From: Candidatus Poseidoniaceae archaeon | GTDB lineage: Archaea; Thermoplasmatota; Poseidoniia; Poseidoniales; Poseidoniaceae | Assembly: GCA_949373265.1 (NCBI GenBank) | Contig: CASICT010000017.1 | Coordinates: forward strand, 1-55,062 | Direction: 5' to 3' | Length of the DNA stretch: 55,062 bases | The notes under the pieces: generated by a model | The model's input: only the letters and a program-made list of their open reading frames with translations | Told to the model about the DNA's origin: nothing | Databases searched by the model: none | Program-made: the position numbers and the translations under genes | Part shown: one piece after another, positions 24,880 to 33,460 of the stretch | Numbering within the stretch: the stretch's first letter is position 1 | Layout of the letters: the number at the start of each line of letters is the position of its first letter

Positions 24880-27261
24880 TCAAACCTCATGATTGACTAA
24901 GTGAAGTATTACATCGCCATCATTTAATTCAAACCATGCAAATGAGATTCCGGTTTCTGGCGAGATTGCAGAAACTGTTGTTGTTGTTCCAGATTCCAAT
25001 ACGATGTCATTAGATATATTCCATTGCAAACCATTGCCATCGAACTCAATATTCAATGAAATATTGCTAGAAGTTGGATTTTCAATGGCTAATTGATTGT
25101 CGATTACATCTACAGAGCCAATCCAGTGTTGTGTTCTGTTCCCTTCTAGTCCAACAATCAGAGAAGGACCTTCTACTACGGTATAGAGTGAAGGTGCATG
25201 ATATTGCTCGCAATCGGCAATTGATGAACCGGGTGCTGCAAAGAAATTGATTGAATCATTAGGACCTTCGATTTGGTTTGTCCCTACTGGTTTGATAGAA
25301 ATATTCCAAGTCTTAACACCTTCATCAGAAGCAATAGGTGGTGAGGGGATACCCAATGACAAACAATCATCTTCATGATTCAATGCTAATATCGACTGAC
25401 TAAACATCAAATTTTGGTCATTCAGCACTACTCCTTCTTGAGGAATTGCAACAATATTCTCACTGTGATAACCGGCTTTGTAAGGCACGTCATCCAGGTA
25501 GAAAAGGTGGCCGCTTAGCCATTCCATGTCATCGCCTGAAAGACTATTCAAACATAGTTCAGTTGTGTCTTTGCTAACTGAAATATTTCCTTCAGAATCA
25601 ACATTGTCCCAATGAGTATTTTCCGATACAGGCACGAGTTTTATCAAAGATGATTTACCAGTTGAATGTAAGTCAATACAAGATTTAGGATCGTCTATCT
25701 CACCATTGAATTGCCAAGACCCTACGGGGTAAATATTTTGATTTGGAACTACTTCATGTTGGATAAATTCATCACCAAATCTCCATAAGAATTCAACACC
25801 CGTTGTATTCCATTCTTCTTTCCATTCAAAATTAAATTTCAACTTCTGTGAGTCTTCTGGATTGACCGTACCAAAACAAGTAATTCTAGAATCTTCCAAT
25901 TGTGAATCACAACTAGATTTGTTCAACTCATATTGTCCAATTATATCGCCATAAAGGCTAATTTTCCAATCCTGCACTATTAGTGAAGGGTTGCTTACTT
26001 TAATTGTTTGATTGAACCAACCATCCTCAATAACCAATGTTTCATCACCTATTTCCCAAGATATGCTTTGGTCCCAATCATCATCCATGGTGAATGGTAT
26101 TTGAGAAGGTAAAGCAAACATGAATGCCATAAATAGGATTATTCCAATCCTTCGATGGTCCCTCTCAGGTAATCCTTTGAAGTCATCCAAAACAATAGGT
26201 AGGCGAGGGTCACTGCCTTTGGTAATCAATAAAGAAGCGCATAATGCAACAACTGGAACCCATATGCTCCATTCTGAAAACGCTCCAAACAGGAAGGCGA
26301 ATAATAGTACCACCACTAGAAGCATTACTTGAGTTGAACCAGAACGAGCTTCAGGAATACCCATTCTAGCAAGTAAAATTCTACCACCAGGGAATGTAGG
26401 AATTGGTAAAAGAGCAATCCAGCCAAAGAACATCAAACTCATGCCAACGATGGTAAATGGGTGTGCCCATGACCTTTTGAGAAGCATTCCAACCTCTCCT
26501 TCAATGTTCAAACCAATCAGATTTACCAGTAGAGGTAAATCGATAACCAGTGGTGAGGCAGACAATGGTACAATATCAGGGGTTATCCTCAATCCAAGTA
26601 AAGACAATGCCATTCCAGAAATAATCATAATTATTGGAACTGAGAGGGCAGAAGTTCCTAGTGAACTGCGATCTGGCCACAATCTTGCATCGCTACGAGG
26701 TAGTGATGCGAAACCGAGAATTCCAAATGGCCACCAAATAATTGCAGGGCCAGGTAAAGGAAACAGATGCGGCAATCTTACGCCACTTTTTGCAGCGATC
26801 CATTTTTGGGCAAAAGATGCAGCAATTAAAACTGTGAAAATAGGTAATGTATAGCCAATGAAGGCATCTAAAGATGCATTTGAAACAAACCAGCCACCAT
26901 CTGGTCTACCTGAACTCATCCATTTTTCACCAGCATAAACTGTGGTCAAAAGTGATAGTATCCACATAGACATTACAAATTTTGGAGAAGGCCATTGATA
27001 CTTAGGGTCTGGAATTAATTGTATTATCCAAGGGTCATCGGGATAAAGGCGAGCACTGTAGCCAAGTGGCCGTAAATGAAAGTTTATCGTACTCAAGGTT
27101 TCATGAAAATCCTCATCCTCTTCTTTCTCAGATACGAGGTATGTAGGAGTCCTGCCACCAATGTCTTCCAACACATAGCAATATCTAGAAATCACTCTTT
27201 GGAGCAATTCACGGCGGCTCCACGATTCTTTGTGGACGGAGATTGCTTCTTCTTCAGGCAT
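24880..27261 (-). CDS. Site-2 protease-like membrane protein lacking catalytic residues, with large extracellular domain
   Basis: The protein has 793 residues from the ATG at 27261 (an ATG at 27294 adds 11). A short soluble N-terminal domain precedes about eight to ten transmembrane helices that follow the EGY1/S2P pattern step by step: 'SFAQKWIAAKSGVRLPHLFPLPGP' stands where active members have HExxH...A...G, and 'FFGWIALLPIPTFPGGRILLARMG' where they have the N.LP..QLDGG motif. Both metal-binding elements are lost (SFAQK, FPGG). A soluble C-terminal half of about 400 residues is rich in beta strands, Asn and Cys and probably lies outside the cell. It appears to be a pseudoprotease, possibly a substrate-handling or chaperone-like membrane protein. 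Confidence 0.7.
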   Translation of the reverse strand: MPEEEAISVHKESWSRRELLQRVISRYCYVLEDIGGRTPTYLVSEKEEDEDFHETLSTINFHLRPLGYSARLYPDDPWIIQLIPDPKYQWPSPKFVMSMWILSLLTTVYAGEKWMSSGRPDGGWFVSNASLDAFIGYTLPIFTVLIAASFAQKWIAAKSGVRLPHLFPLPGPAIIWWPFGILGFASLPRSDARLWPDRSSLGTSALSVPIIMIISGMALSLLGLRITPDIVPLSASPLVIDLPLLVNLIGLNIEGEVGMLLKRSWAHPFTIVGMSLMFFGWIALLPIPTFPGGRILLARMGIPEARSGSTQVMLLVVVLLFAFLFGAFSEWSIWVPVVALCASLLITKGSDPRLPIVLDDFKGLPERDHRRIGIILFMAFMFALPSQIPFTMDDDWDQSISWEIGDETLVIEDGWFNQTIKVSNPSLIVQDWKISLYGDIIGQYELNKSSCDSQLEDSRITCFGTVNPEDSQKLKFNFEWKEEWNTTGVEFLWRFGDEFIQHEVVPNQNIYPVGSWQFNGEIDDPKSCIDLHSTGKSSLIKLVPVSENTHWDNVDSEGNISVSKDTTELCLNSLSGDDMEWLSGHLFYLDDVPYKAGYHSENIVAIPQEGVVLNDQNLMFSQSILALNHEDDCLSLGIPSPPIASDEGVKTWNISIKPVGTNQIEGPNDSINFFAAPGSSIADCEQYHAPSLYTVVEGPSLIVGLEGNRTQHWIGSVDVIDNQLAIENPTSSNISLNIEFDGNGLQWNISNDIVLESGTTTTVSAISPETGISFAWFELNDGDVILHLVNHEV

Positions 27262-27325
27262 ACTACAAGTCTCCCAATGAACTTGGGGGTACATCCGACC
27301 TCAATGAATGAATCGGGTGGTTAAA

Positions 27326-27943
27326 TCACTTATTTTTGAAACGCTTTAGACGGAATGTTTCTTCTCTTTCCATCTCTTCCAACCTAAGTTGGATGAAAAC
27401 ACGTGCTTCTTCAAGTTCAGGAATAACCTTGAACTCGAGGGCATTTACACGTCTCTTAGTCGCTTCAATCTCAGCAAGTAGGCGCTTTAGTGTTGCTTCC
27501 ATCTCTGCTGCCTTTACCATTCGTTCAATCAAATCACCAAACGAATCGCCGCTTCATCAATGTAAGGAGAAGAACCAGTGAAACCGATTGACCTCTCTCC
27601 GAAAGCCTGCTTCAAATTAGTACCGTGACACTGAAGGAACTACAACACCCATGATGTTTCGGCGTTCGACTTCAACCTCTGGAGATGCAGAATTAGCAAT
27701 TGCTGCAGAGCGTACCTTCAAACCGCCTTCAATCGCATTAGCCAAGTCAATACGCTGCTTTGCTAGACGATATGTATTGGTAAGCTCTCTCTTAGCCTCA
27801 ATCATTTCGGATAACAACTTACGGAATTCATGAAAGAGACCGTCACGCTTCATTTTGAGAAGTTTGTAACCGTTCTTAGTTTGCTTGATACGACCCTTGA
27901 GTTTGATAAGTTCACTGCGTGTTGGTTTTATGTCAAGTGCCAT
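27326..27943 (-). CDS. atpD: A-type ATP synthase subunit D (two frame breaks)
   Basis: Subunit D, the central-stalk coiled coil, reads from the ATG at 27943 ('MALDIKPTRSELIKLKGRIKQTKNGYKLLKMKRDGL') to '..VVVPSVSR' and then must change frame near 27620 to give 'TNLKQAFGERSIGFTGSSPYIDEAA', and again near 27550 to give 'DSFGDLIERMVKAAEMEATLKRLLAEIEATKRRVNALE'. It ends with 'FRLKRFK' at 27326. Together about 205 residues, the normal length. All expected helices are present, so the breaks look like single-base sequence errors. Last gene of the ATP synthase run. Confidence 0.88.
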
Positions 27944-27976
27944 AAATTTCAACTCCCTTTATCCGGTTTAGTAAAC

Positions 27977-29356
27977 TCACTCTCGGTTGTCTGGATGATA
28001 CTTGTCAATCCATTTTTGGTCTAGACGTACTAGATATTTGGTGTCGATACTAGACATCAAAGTCCAACACAAATCAAGTGTTTCTTCGATAGAACGGTCT
28101 TCGTAACGAGATTGTCTAAGGAATTTATCTTCGAAACACCCGAGAACTCTAGAAGTTGCTTATCACGCTCGTTTAGAGCATCTTCACCAACAATTGCCAC
28201 TAGACCACGTAATTCACGGCCTTGTGCATATGCAGCATACATTTGGTCAGAAACCGACTTGTGGTCTTCACGAGTGGTCTTTTCTCCAATACACGAACCC
28301 ATTAGACGGGAAAGTGATGGTAGAACGTTGATTGGCGGATAGATACCTGCTTGGTGTAATTCACGAGAGATAACAATCTGTCCTTCGGTAATATATCCTG
28401 AAAGGTCAGGAATTGGGTGAGTGATATCGTCACCAGGCATTGTTAGAATTGGGAATTGGGTGATTGAACCCTTCTTTCCTTTAACCAATCCTGCACGCTC
28501 GTAGAGCATTGCCAAGATCAGTGTACATGTAACCTGGGTAACCACGGCGTCCTGGTACTTCTTCACGAGCAGCACCAATTTGACGTAGTGCGTCACAGTA
28601 GTTTGTCATGTCAGTGTAGATAACCAGAACGTGGTAGTCCTTTTCGAATGCAAGATATTCTGCAGCGGTTAATGCAAGACGAGGCGTAATAATACGCTCA
28701 ACAGCAGGGTCATCAGCTAAGTTAACGAATAATACCGCATTTTCAAGCGCACCTGTTCTCTCTAAATCTGCACGGAAGAAGTTGTATTCTTCAGCTGTGA
28801 TTCCCATAGCACAGAACACCACAATAAATTCTTCATCGGAAGCGGTTAACTTTGCTTGACGAGCGATCTGCAGTGCAATGTCATTGTGTGGTAGACCAGA
28901 TGCTGAGAAAATTGGCAACTTCTGTCCACGAACCAAAGAAGTACAACAGTCGATAGCTGAGATTCCAGTTTGAATGAAATCGTGAGGGCTACGACGGCTG
29001 TACGGGTTGATCGCTGCACCAATAATGTCAGCGGTTTCTTCGGCTACAATATCTGGGCCACCGTCACGTGGACGGCCTGCACCATCGAGAATACGACCGA
29101 TTAAATCAGTTGAAACAGGGAGTTTGAATACATCTCCCATGAAAGTTACACCGGCTTCTCTATCGATTTTTGCAGTTCCTTCGAATACTTGTACGATGAC
29201 TAAATCATCGGATGTATCAAGAACTTGTCCATTCTTAATTGTACCATTGGATAATCGTAGTGATACGATTTCACCAAATGCAACAGGTTCTGTCTTATTC
29301 AAGAAAACTAGAGGTCCCTTGACGTCTGTGATTGTTCTATATTCTTTTCCAGTCAT
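27977..29356 (-). CDS. atpB: A-type ATP synthase subunit B (two frame breaks)
   Basis: The regulatory, non-catalytic nucleotide-binding subunit starts at the ATG at 29356 ('[25 protein letters not shown]'). It runs through '[11 protein letters not shown]', '[16 protein letters not shown]' and '[17 protein letters not shown]' to 'YPGYMYTDL'. One extra base near 28512 moves the frame to '[46 protein letters not shown]'. A second break near 28132 leads to '[39 protein letters not shown]', ending at 27977. About 460 residues overall, normal for the family. It pairs with subunit A in the A3B3 head. Confidence 0.92.
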
Positions 29357-29368
29357 GATTAATCCCCC

Positions 29369-31110
29369 TCAGTTCTCCTCTACAGTAGCAGCTATTTCAT
29401 CGAGCATGGTTTTTACCATGTCATCAATGGTGTCGATATATCCTTTGTTCAAACGACCACGCATTAGGTCTGAACGTGAAGGGACGTTTACTACGTCCCC
29501 AAGTTGTGCACCAGATGCCATAGCAGACTTAGCAGACTCTTGGAATGCTAGAATTGCCTTTGCCATCTTGTATTGTAAGTTGATATCACAGTATGCATCA
29601 ACTTCGTGGAATCCATTTTGTTGTAGGAAATATTCACGTATCATTCGAGCGACTTCAAGAGTCAATTGTTGGTCGACTGGAAGTGCATCGGAACCGACAA
29701 GTTGTACAATTTCTTGTAACTCGGATTCAATTTGCAATAATCCAGATAGTTCAATACGGATTTCAGGGAAATCAGGTGCAATGTTATCTCTGAACCACTG
29801 GTCAAGACTTTGTGGGTATAGTGAATATGAATTCAACCAGTTAATCGCAGGGAAGTGACGTTGACGAGCAAGACCAGCATCTAGACCCCAGAATACCTTC
29901 ACGATACGAAGTGTACCTTGTGATACAGGTTCTGAAATATCTCCACCAGGTGGTGATACAGCACCAATAACAGTAATTGAACCGTCTTCTCCATTCAAGG
30001 TCTCAACACGGCCAGCACGCTCATAGAACTCAGCAATACGAGTTGATAGGTAAGCAGGATATCCTTCTTCACCAGGCATTTCTTCAAGACGAGAGGAAAT
30101 CTCACGCATTGCTTCAGCCCAACGAGATGTAGAGTCTGCCATCAGAGCAACATCGTAACCCATGTCACGATAGTACTCGGCGATTGTAATTCCTGTGTAC
30201 ACAGATGCTTCACGTGCAGCTACAGGCATATTCGATGTGTTTGCGATCATTACTGTTCTTTCCATCAATGGCTTTCCAGTGTTTGGATCGATTAGATGAG
30301 GGAACTCATCCAATACTTCAGTCATCTCATTTCCACGCTCTCCACAACCGATGTAAACAACGAGTTGTGCGTCAGAATACTTTGCTAGAGATTGTTGTGT
30401 AACAGTCTTACCAGACCCGAATGGACCAGGAATACCTGCTGCGCCACCTTTTGCCAATGGGAAAAGGAAATCAAGAATACGCATTCCAGTAACTAGAGGG
30501 ATTACTGGAGGGTATTTTTGTTGGTAAGGACGAGGAGTCCTAACTGGCCACTGTTGCATCATCTGCATCTCAGTTCCATCTTCGAAAGGTACAGATGGTC
30601 TGTGTGACATTGAAATCTCCAGATTCGATTGACTTGACGGTACCGCCATGTCCTGGAACGACCATAATCTTGTGAACTATCGTATCGGTTTCTTGGACGT
30701 GTCCAACAACCTGTCCTCCAACAACAGAATCTCCAACGGAGACTTGTGGTTCAAAGGTCCATATCTTCTCTAGGTCGAATGCATCAGCATCGACACCACG
30801 AGTTAAGGAATACACCCATCTCTTTTTCAAGAGTTGGAAGAGGTCTCTGAATTCCATCATAGATTTGAGTTAGCAAACCAGGTCCAAGTGAAACTGAAAG
30901 TGTCTCACCTGTGTTTACTACAACTTCTCCAGGGCGTATTCCAGATGTATCTTCATACACCTGAATGACAGCCTTGTCGCCGTGCAGTTCAATCACTTCT
31001 CCCATCAGGCCTTCCGTTCCAACACGGACAACATCGTACATTGCCGCTTTCATGTTAATGGCAGTAACCACTGGCCCAGAAATACGGTAAATCAATCCTT
31101 CATTCTTCAT
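29369..31110 (-). CDS. atpA: A-type ATP synthase catalytic subunit A (two frame breaks)
   Basis: The catalytic subunit starts at the ATG at 31110 ('[27 protein letters not shown]'). It shifts frame near 30808 (after 'EKEMGVFL') into '[19 protein letters not shown]', and again near 30587 into '[23 protein letters not shown]'. The remaining frame holds the P-loop GPFGSGKT, '[15 protein letters not shown]', and '[53 protein letters not shown]'. About 580 residues in total. It synthesises or hydrolyses ATP in the A3B3 head. Both breaks are next to short base runs and spare every motif, so sequence error is the best reading. Confidence 0.94.
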
Positions 31111-31136
31111 ATATTATTCCTCCATTTTTTTGGAAA

Positions 31137-31436
31137 TCATTTCCACAAGTCGACTCCTATTGCCTTACGAATTGTATCTCGTAAGGTGGTGTCCTCCTCG
31201 GTACCTATACCAAGAACGGTAGGTGTTACACTTTCAGAAAGTCTCTCTCGAAGACGTTCTGGTAGGGTGGACAGAACCGCGGAGTCGACGACCACGATTC
31301 CCACACCCTTTGTTGTGAGTAGATTCCTGAAAACTTTGGAGGTTTCCTCCTCGCCTTCAGGGTTGTATAGAGTACTAATGCCAGCTAACTGGAATCCAAG
31401 TGTGAATTCGGGACTACCTACTACTGCGATTTCCAT
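31137..31436 (-). CDS. atpF: A-type ATP synthase subunit F
   Basis: A 99-residue central-stalk protein with the family start 'MEIAVVGSPEFTLGFQLAGI' and a Rossmann-like alternation, then 'GVGIVVVDSAVLSTLPERLRERL' and 'PTVLGIGTEED'. Subunit F links subunits D and the A3B3 head and can regulate hydrolysis. It lies between subunit C (10 bp upstream) and A (26 bp downstream) in the standard archaeal order. Frame is intact. Confidence 0.93.
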   Translation of the reverse strand: MEIAVVGSPEFTLGFQLAGISTLYNPEGEEETSKVFRNLLTTKGVGIVVVDSAVLSTLPERLRERLSESVTPTVLGIGTEEDTTLRDTIRKAIGVDLWK

Positions 31437-31446
31437 TCATTCCACC

Positions 31447-32487
31447 TCAGAGTATGTGTGCCTCAAGCACCTCAGTATCTAGTCCGGCCATGCGGCCACG
31501 GACTATGAGGCGTAGATCTTCGATTTCCTGAACTTTTGCAGATACGTAGTGTATTACTGGAAGTGCTGAAATTGGGTGGAGGTAACTCATTCGTTTCATC
31601 TGGGAAACTTCACGGCTACGCAACCAGGTAATTATGGGGTCCAAAGTTCTCTCCTCATCGGAGGTAGAAACAGATTCTTGGAAACCATCAAAATCGAAGT
31701 TGTTAGATTGTCTTAGTACATCGAGAAGCCCATCTCTGTTGCTAGCAACTTGGTTGAAACTTCTCTCTTTAATTAGACGGCCACCAGGGATGAGCGCCTG
31801 TATGATTTCATCGCTTGACAAGCCGAAAGCATGTCCTTCGAGTATATTGATAATATTACGATGATCGATTTCACCCGATAGATGGTTACGTAAAACGCGT
31901 ACATCTGGTGAACCGCCTTGAAGCATACTCAAAGAGTGCTTGAAGTAATGGCGGTCTAGGGCGTCTTCGTATGCTTGTAATCCTTCATCCTCACCAATAG
32001 CTAGTAATGCCTTCCCAAATGGAAAGCGACGCATTTGTTCAACAGCGTCACGAAGATTATTTGATTCTTCGATAATTCTTAACCATGGCGTGTTAATCTC
32101 ACTTTCTTCCGGAAGAATCGAGTGAGCAACCTTCTTTACACCAACTTCGTTGACTACTGCACGAAGTACTACCTTCGCGTTCTGGTAACGGAAACGACCT
32201 GTGTAGATCTCTACTACATTTCGTACCTTACCATTGCACAGACCCAAAATATTGGACAATTCTGCTTGCAAGTTGTGTGTTAGTGCGGCCTCGACCAAAT
32301 CTCCGCCGGTAAAATGACCAGCGTAAAGGTCGATTTCTGCCCTGTAGCCACTGTCCGCCACTGCGACGGTCAATTGTTCAGGAGATTGTTGGATGAGCTG
32401 ACGTAGGCGTGTACGGTCCATTAGACTCGCTTTGCGAGACTTAGCACGTGCAGCCACGTAAGCGGTATTATTTGCAAGGATTGACAT
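31447..32487 (-). CDS. atpC: A-type ATP synthase subunit C
   Basis: The ATG at 32487 ('MSILANNTAYVAARAKSRKASLMDRTRLRQLI') gives 346 residues, typical of the V/A-ATPase subunit C/d family; the upstream in-frame extension overlaps subunit E and is unlikely. 'AYVAARAKSRKA' and the repeated helix pattern 'NLRDAVEQMRRFPFGKAL' and 'VEAALTHNLQAEL' fit the three-fold helical funnel that docks the central stalk onto the membrane rotor. It ends with 'LIVRGRMAGLDTEVLEAHIL', close to the conserved family C terminus. Confidence 0.92.
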   Translation of the reverse strand: MSILANNTAYVAARAKSRKASLMDRTRLRQLIQQSPEQLTVAVADSGYRAEIDLYAGHFTGGDLVEAALTHNLQAELSNILGLCNGKVRNVVEIYTGRFRYQNAKVVLRAVVNEVGVKKVAHSILPEESEINTPWLRIIEESNNLRDAVEQMRRFPFGKALLAIGEDEGLQAYEDALDRHYFKHSLSMLQGGSPDVRVLRNHLSGEIDHRNIINILEGHAFGLSSDEIIQALIPGGRLIKERSFNQVASNRDGLLDVLRQSNNFDFDGFQESVSTSDEERTLDPIITWLRSREVSQMKRMSYLHPISALPVIHYVSAKVQEIEDLRLIVRGRMAGLDTEVLEAHIL

Positions 32488-32509
32488 AATCTTCGACTCC
32501 GTAGTTTGT

Positions 32510-33073
32510 TTATCCAAATAGGGTCTCGTTAACCGCAGCCCTCTGCTCGACCCATGCATTCTCTAACAATGTGTCAAAGCGCAGGTCAAAAGAGAGCGTT
32601 CCATCCTCTGCTTCAAGAACGAATCCTCCTAATCCATCGACTTCGCTTCCAATGACATATCCCTTAGCGGAATCTTCCAAAGCTGCTTTATCGATGTTCG
32701 TAGGATGTAAAACCATCTTTCCTTCACCCAAATTCCCCGCCTTCTTGACGAGACTCTTGAGCAAACTTGCACGACCTGCAAGACTTGCATCACCCAATAG
32801 GGCTCGAGCGCTGGCTAAAGTAGCGTCCAGCTCGACTCTTCGGGCAACTAAGACTTCCTTCTGATTGGCTTGGCGAGCAGATGCAACCATTTCGCGAGCG
32901 ATTTGGTCTGCTTCTTTATCCGCCTTACCCGATGCATCTCCTTCAATAGAATCTGCACGAGACTTAGCCTCATCTAGGATGGCTTTCGCTTCGTCCTTAG
33001 CTGCCTTAATGGCAGCCTTAGCTTCCGCTTCTGCTGAAGCGGAAATATCCTTTGCGAGTTGTTCTAGCGTCAT
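32510..33073 (-). CDS. atpE: A-type ATP synthase subunit E
   Basis: The 187-residue peripheral-stalk subunit has a long Ala/Glu/Lys-rich N-terminal coiled coil (about residues 1-90: 'LAKDISASAEAEAKAAIKAAKDEAKAILDEAK') and a C-terminal globular part with 'GLGGFVLEAEDGTLSFDLRFDTLLE', the family's hallmark. Together with subunit H it forms the stator stalk. GGAGGTGA precedes the ATG. The frame is intact. Confidence 0.93.
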   Translation of the reverse strand: MTLEQLAKDISASAEAEAKAAIKAAKDEAKAILDEAKSRADSIEGDASGKADKEADQIAREMVASARQANQKEVLVARRVELDATLASARALLGDASLAGRASLLKSLVKKAGNLGEGKMVLHPTNIDKAALEDSAKGYVIGSEVDGLGGFVLEAEDGTLSFDLRFDTLLENAWVEQRAAVNETLFG

Positions 33074-33125
33074 TCATTCACCTCCGGCTTAGTACCGAGA
33101 AAATCTCGGAATTAGCCAGTACTGC

Positions 33126-33422
33126 TCATAGGAACAGTGGTAGAGCGCCTAGAATCACGATAGATTCAGGCAGTGCGGTAAAGATCAGAGCTGGTCCAAA
33201 CTTGGATCCATCTTCGGCTAGCATACCTACTGCTGCGCTACCGATGCTACCTTGAGAGTAGCCTGCGCCAAGACCTGCTAGGCCAAGTGCAATTCCTGCT
33301 CCCATGTAACGACCCCATCCGTCATAGTCACCAACAGCCGCTAGTGCACCTTGTGCAAGCAGTGTGATTCCCATAAGGACAATTAGTGCTCTTAGGCTCA
33401 TCTTCAAACTTCTTTTTTCCAT
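33126..33422 (-). CDS. atpK: A-type ATP synthase proteolipid subunit K (c ring)
   Basis: The ATG at 33422 gives a 98-residue two-to-three-helix proteolipid; an upstream open extension is out of family and overlaps nothing real. A basic N terminus and one hydrophobic segment ('LRALIVLMGITLLAQGALA', probably a signal sequence) precede the helical hairpin 'GAGIALGLAGLGAGYSQGSIGSAAVGMLAED' and 'FGPALIFTALPESIVILGALPLFL'. Glu in 'LPESIVI' is the ion-binding carboxylate. Polar residues around it give no clear sodium signature, so protons are likely. Follows subunit I after 38 bp. Confidence 0.93.
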   Translation of the reverse strand: MEKRSLKMSLRALIVLMGITLLAQGALAAVGDYDGWGRYMGAGIALGLAGLGAGYSQGSIGSAAVGMLAEDGSKFGPALIFTALPESIVILGALPLFL

Positions 33423-33460
33423 ATTATTTCCTCCTGTTTTGTCCAATTGGGACTGTGATA

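Noticed and set aside
27326..31110. Programmed frameshifting in the ATP synthase genes
   Set aside because: Six different breaks at unrelated sequences in three genes fit random indels far better than a recoding mechanism.
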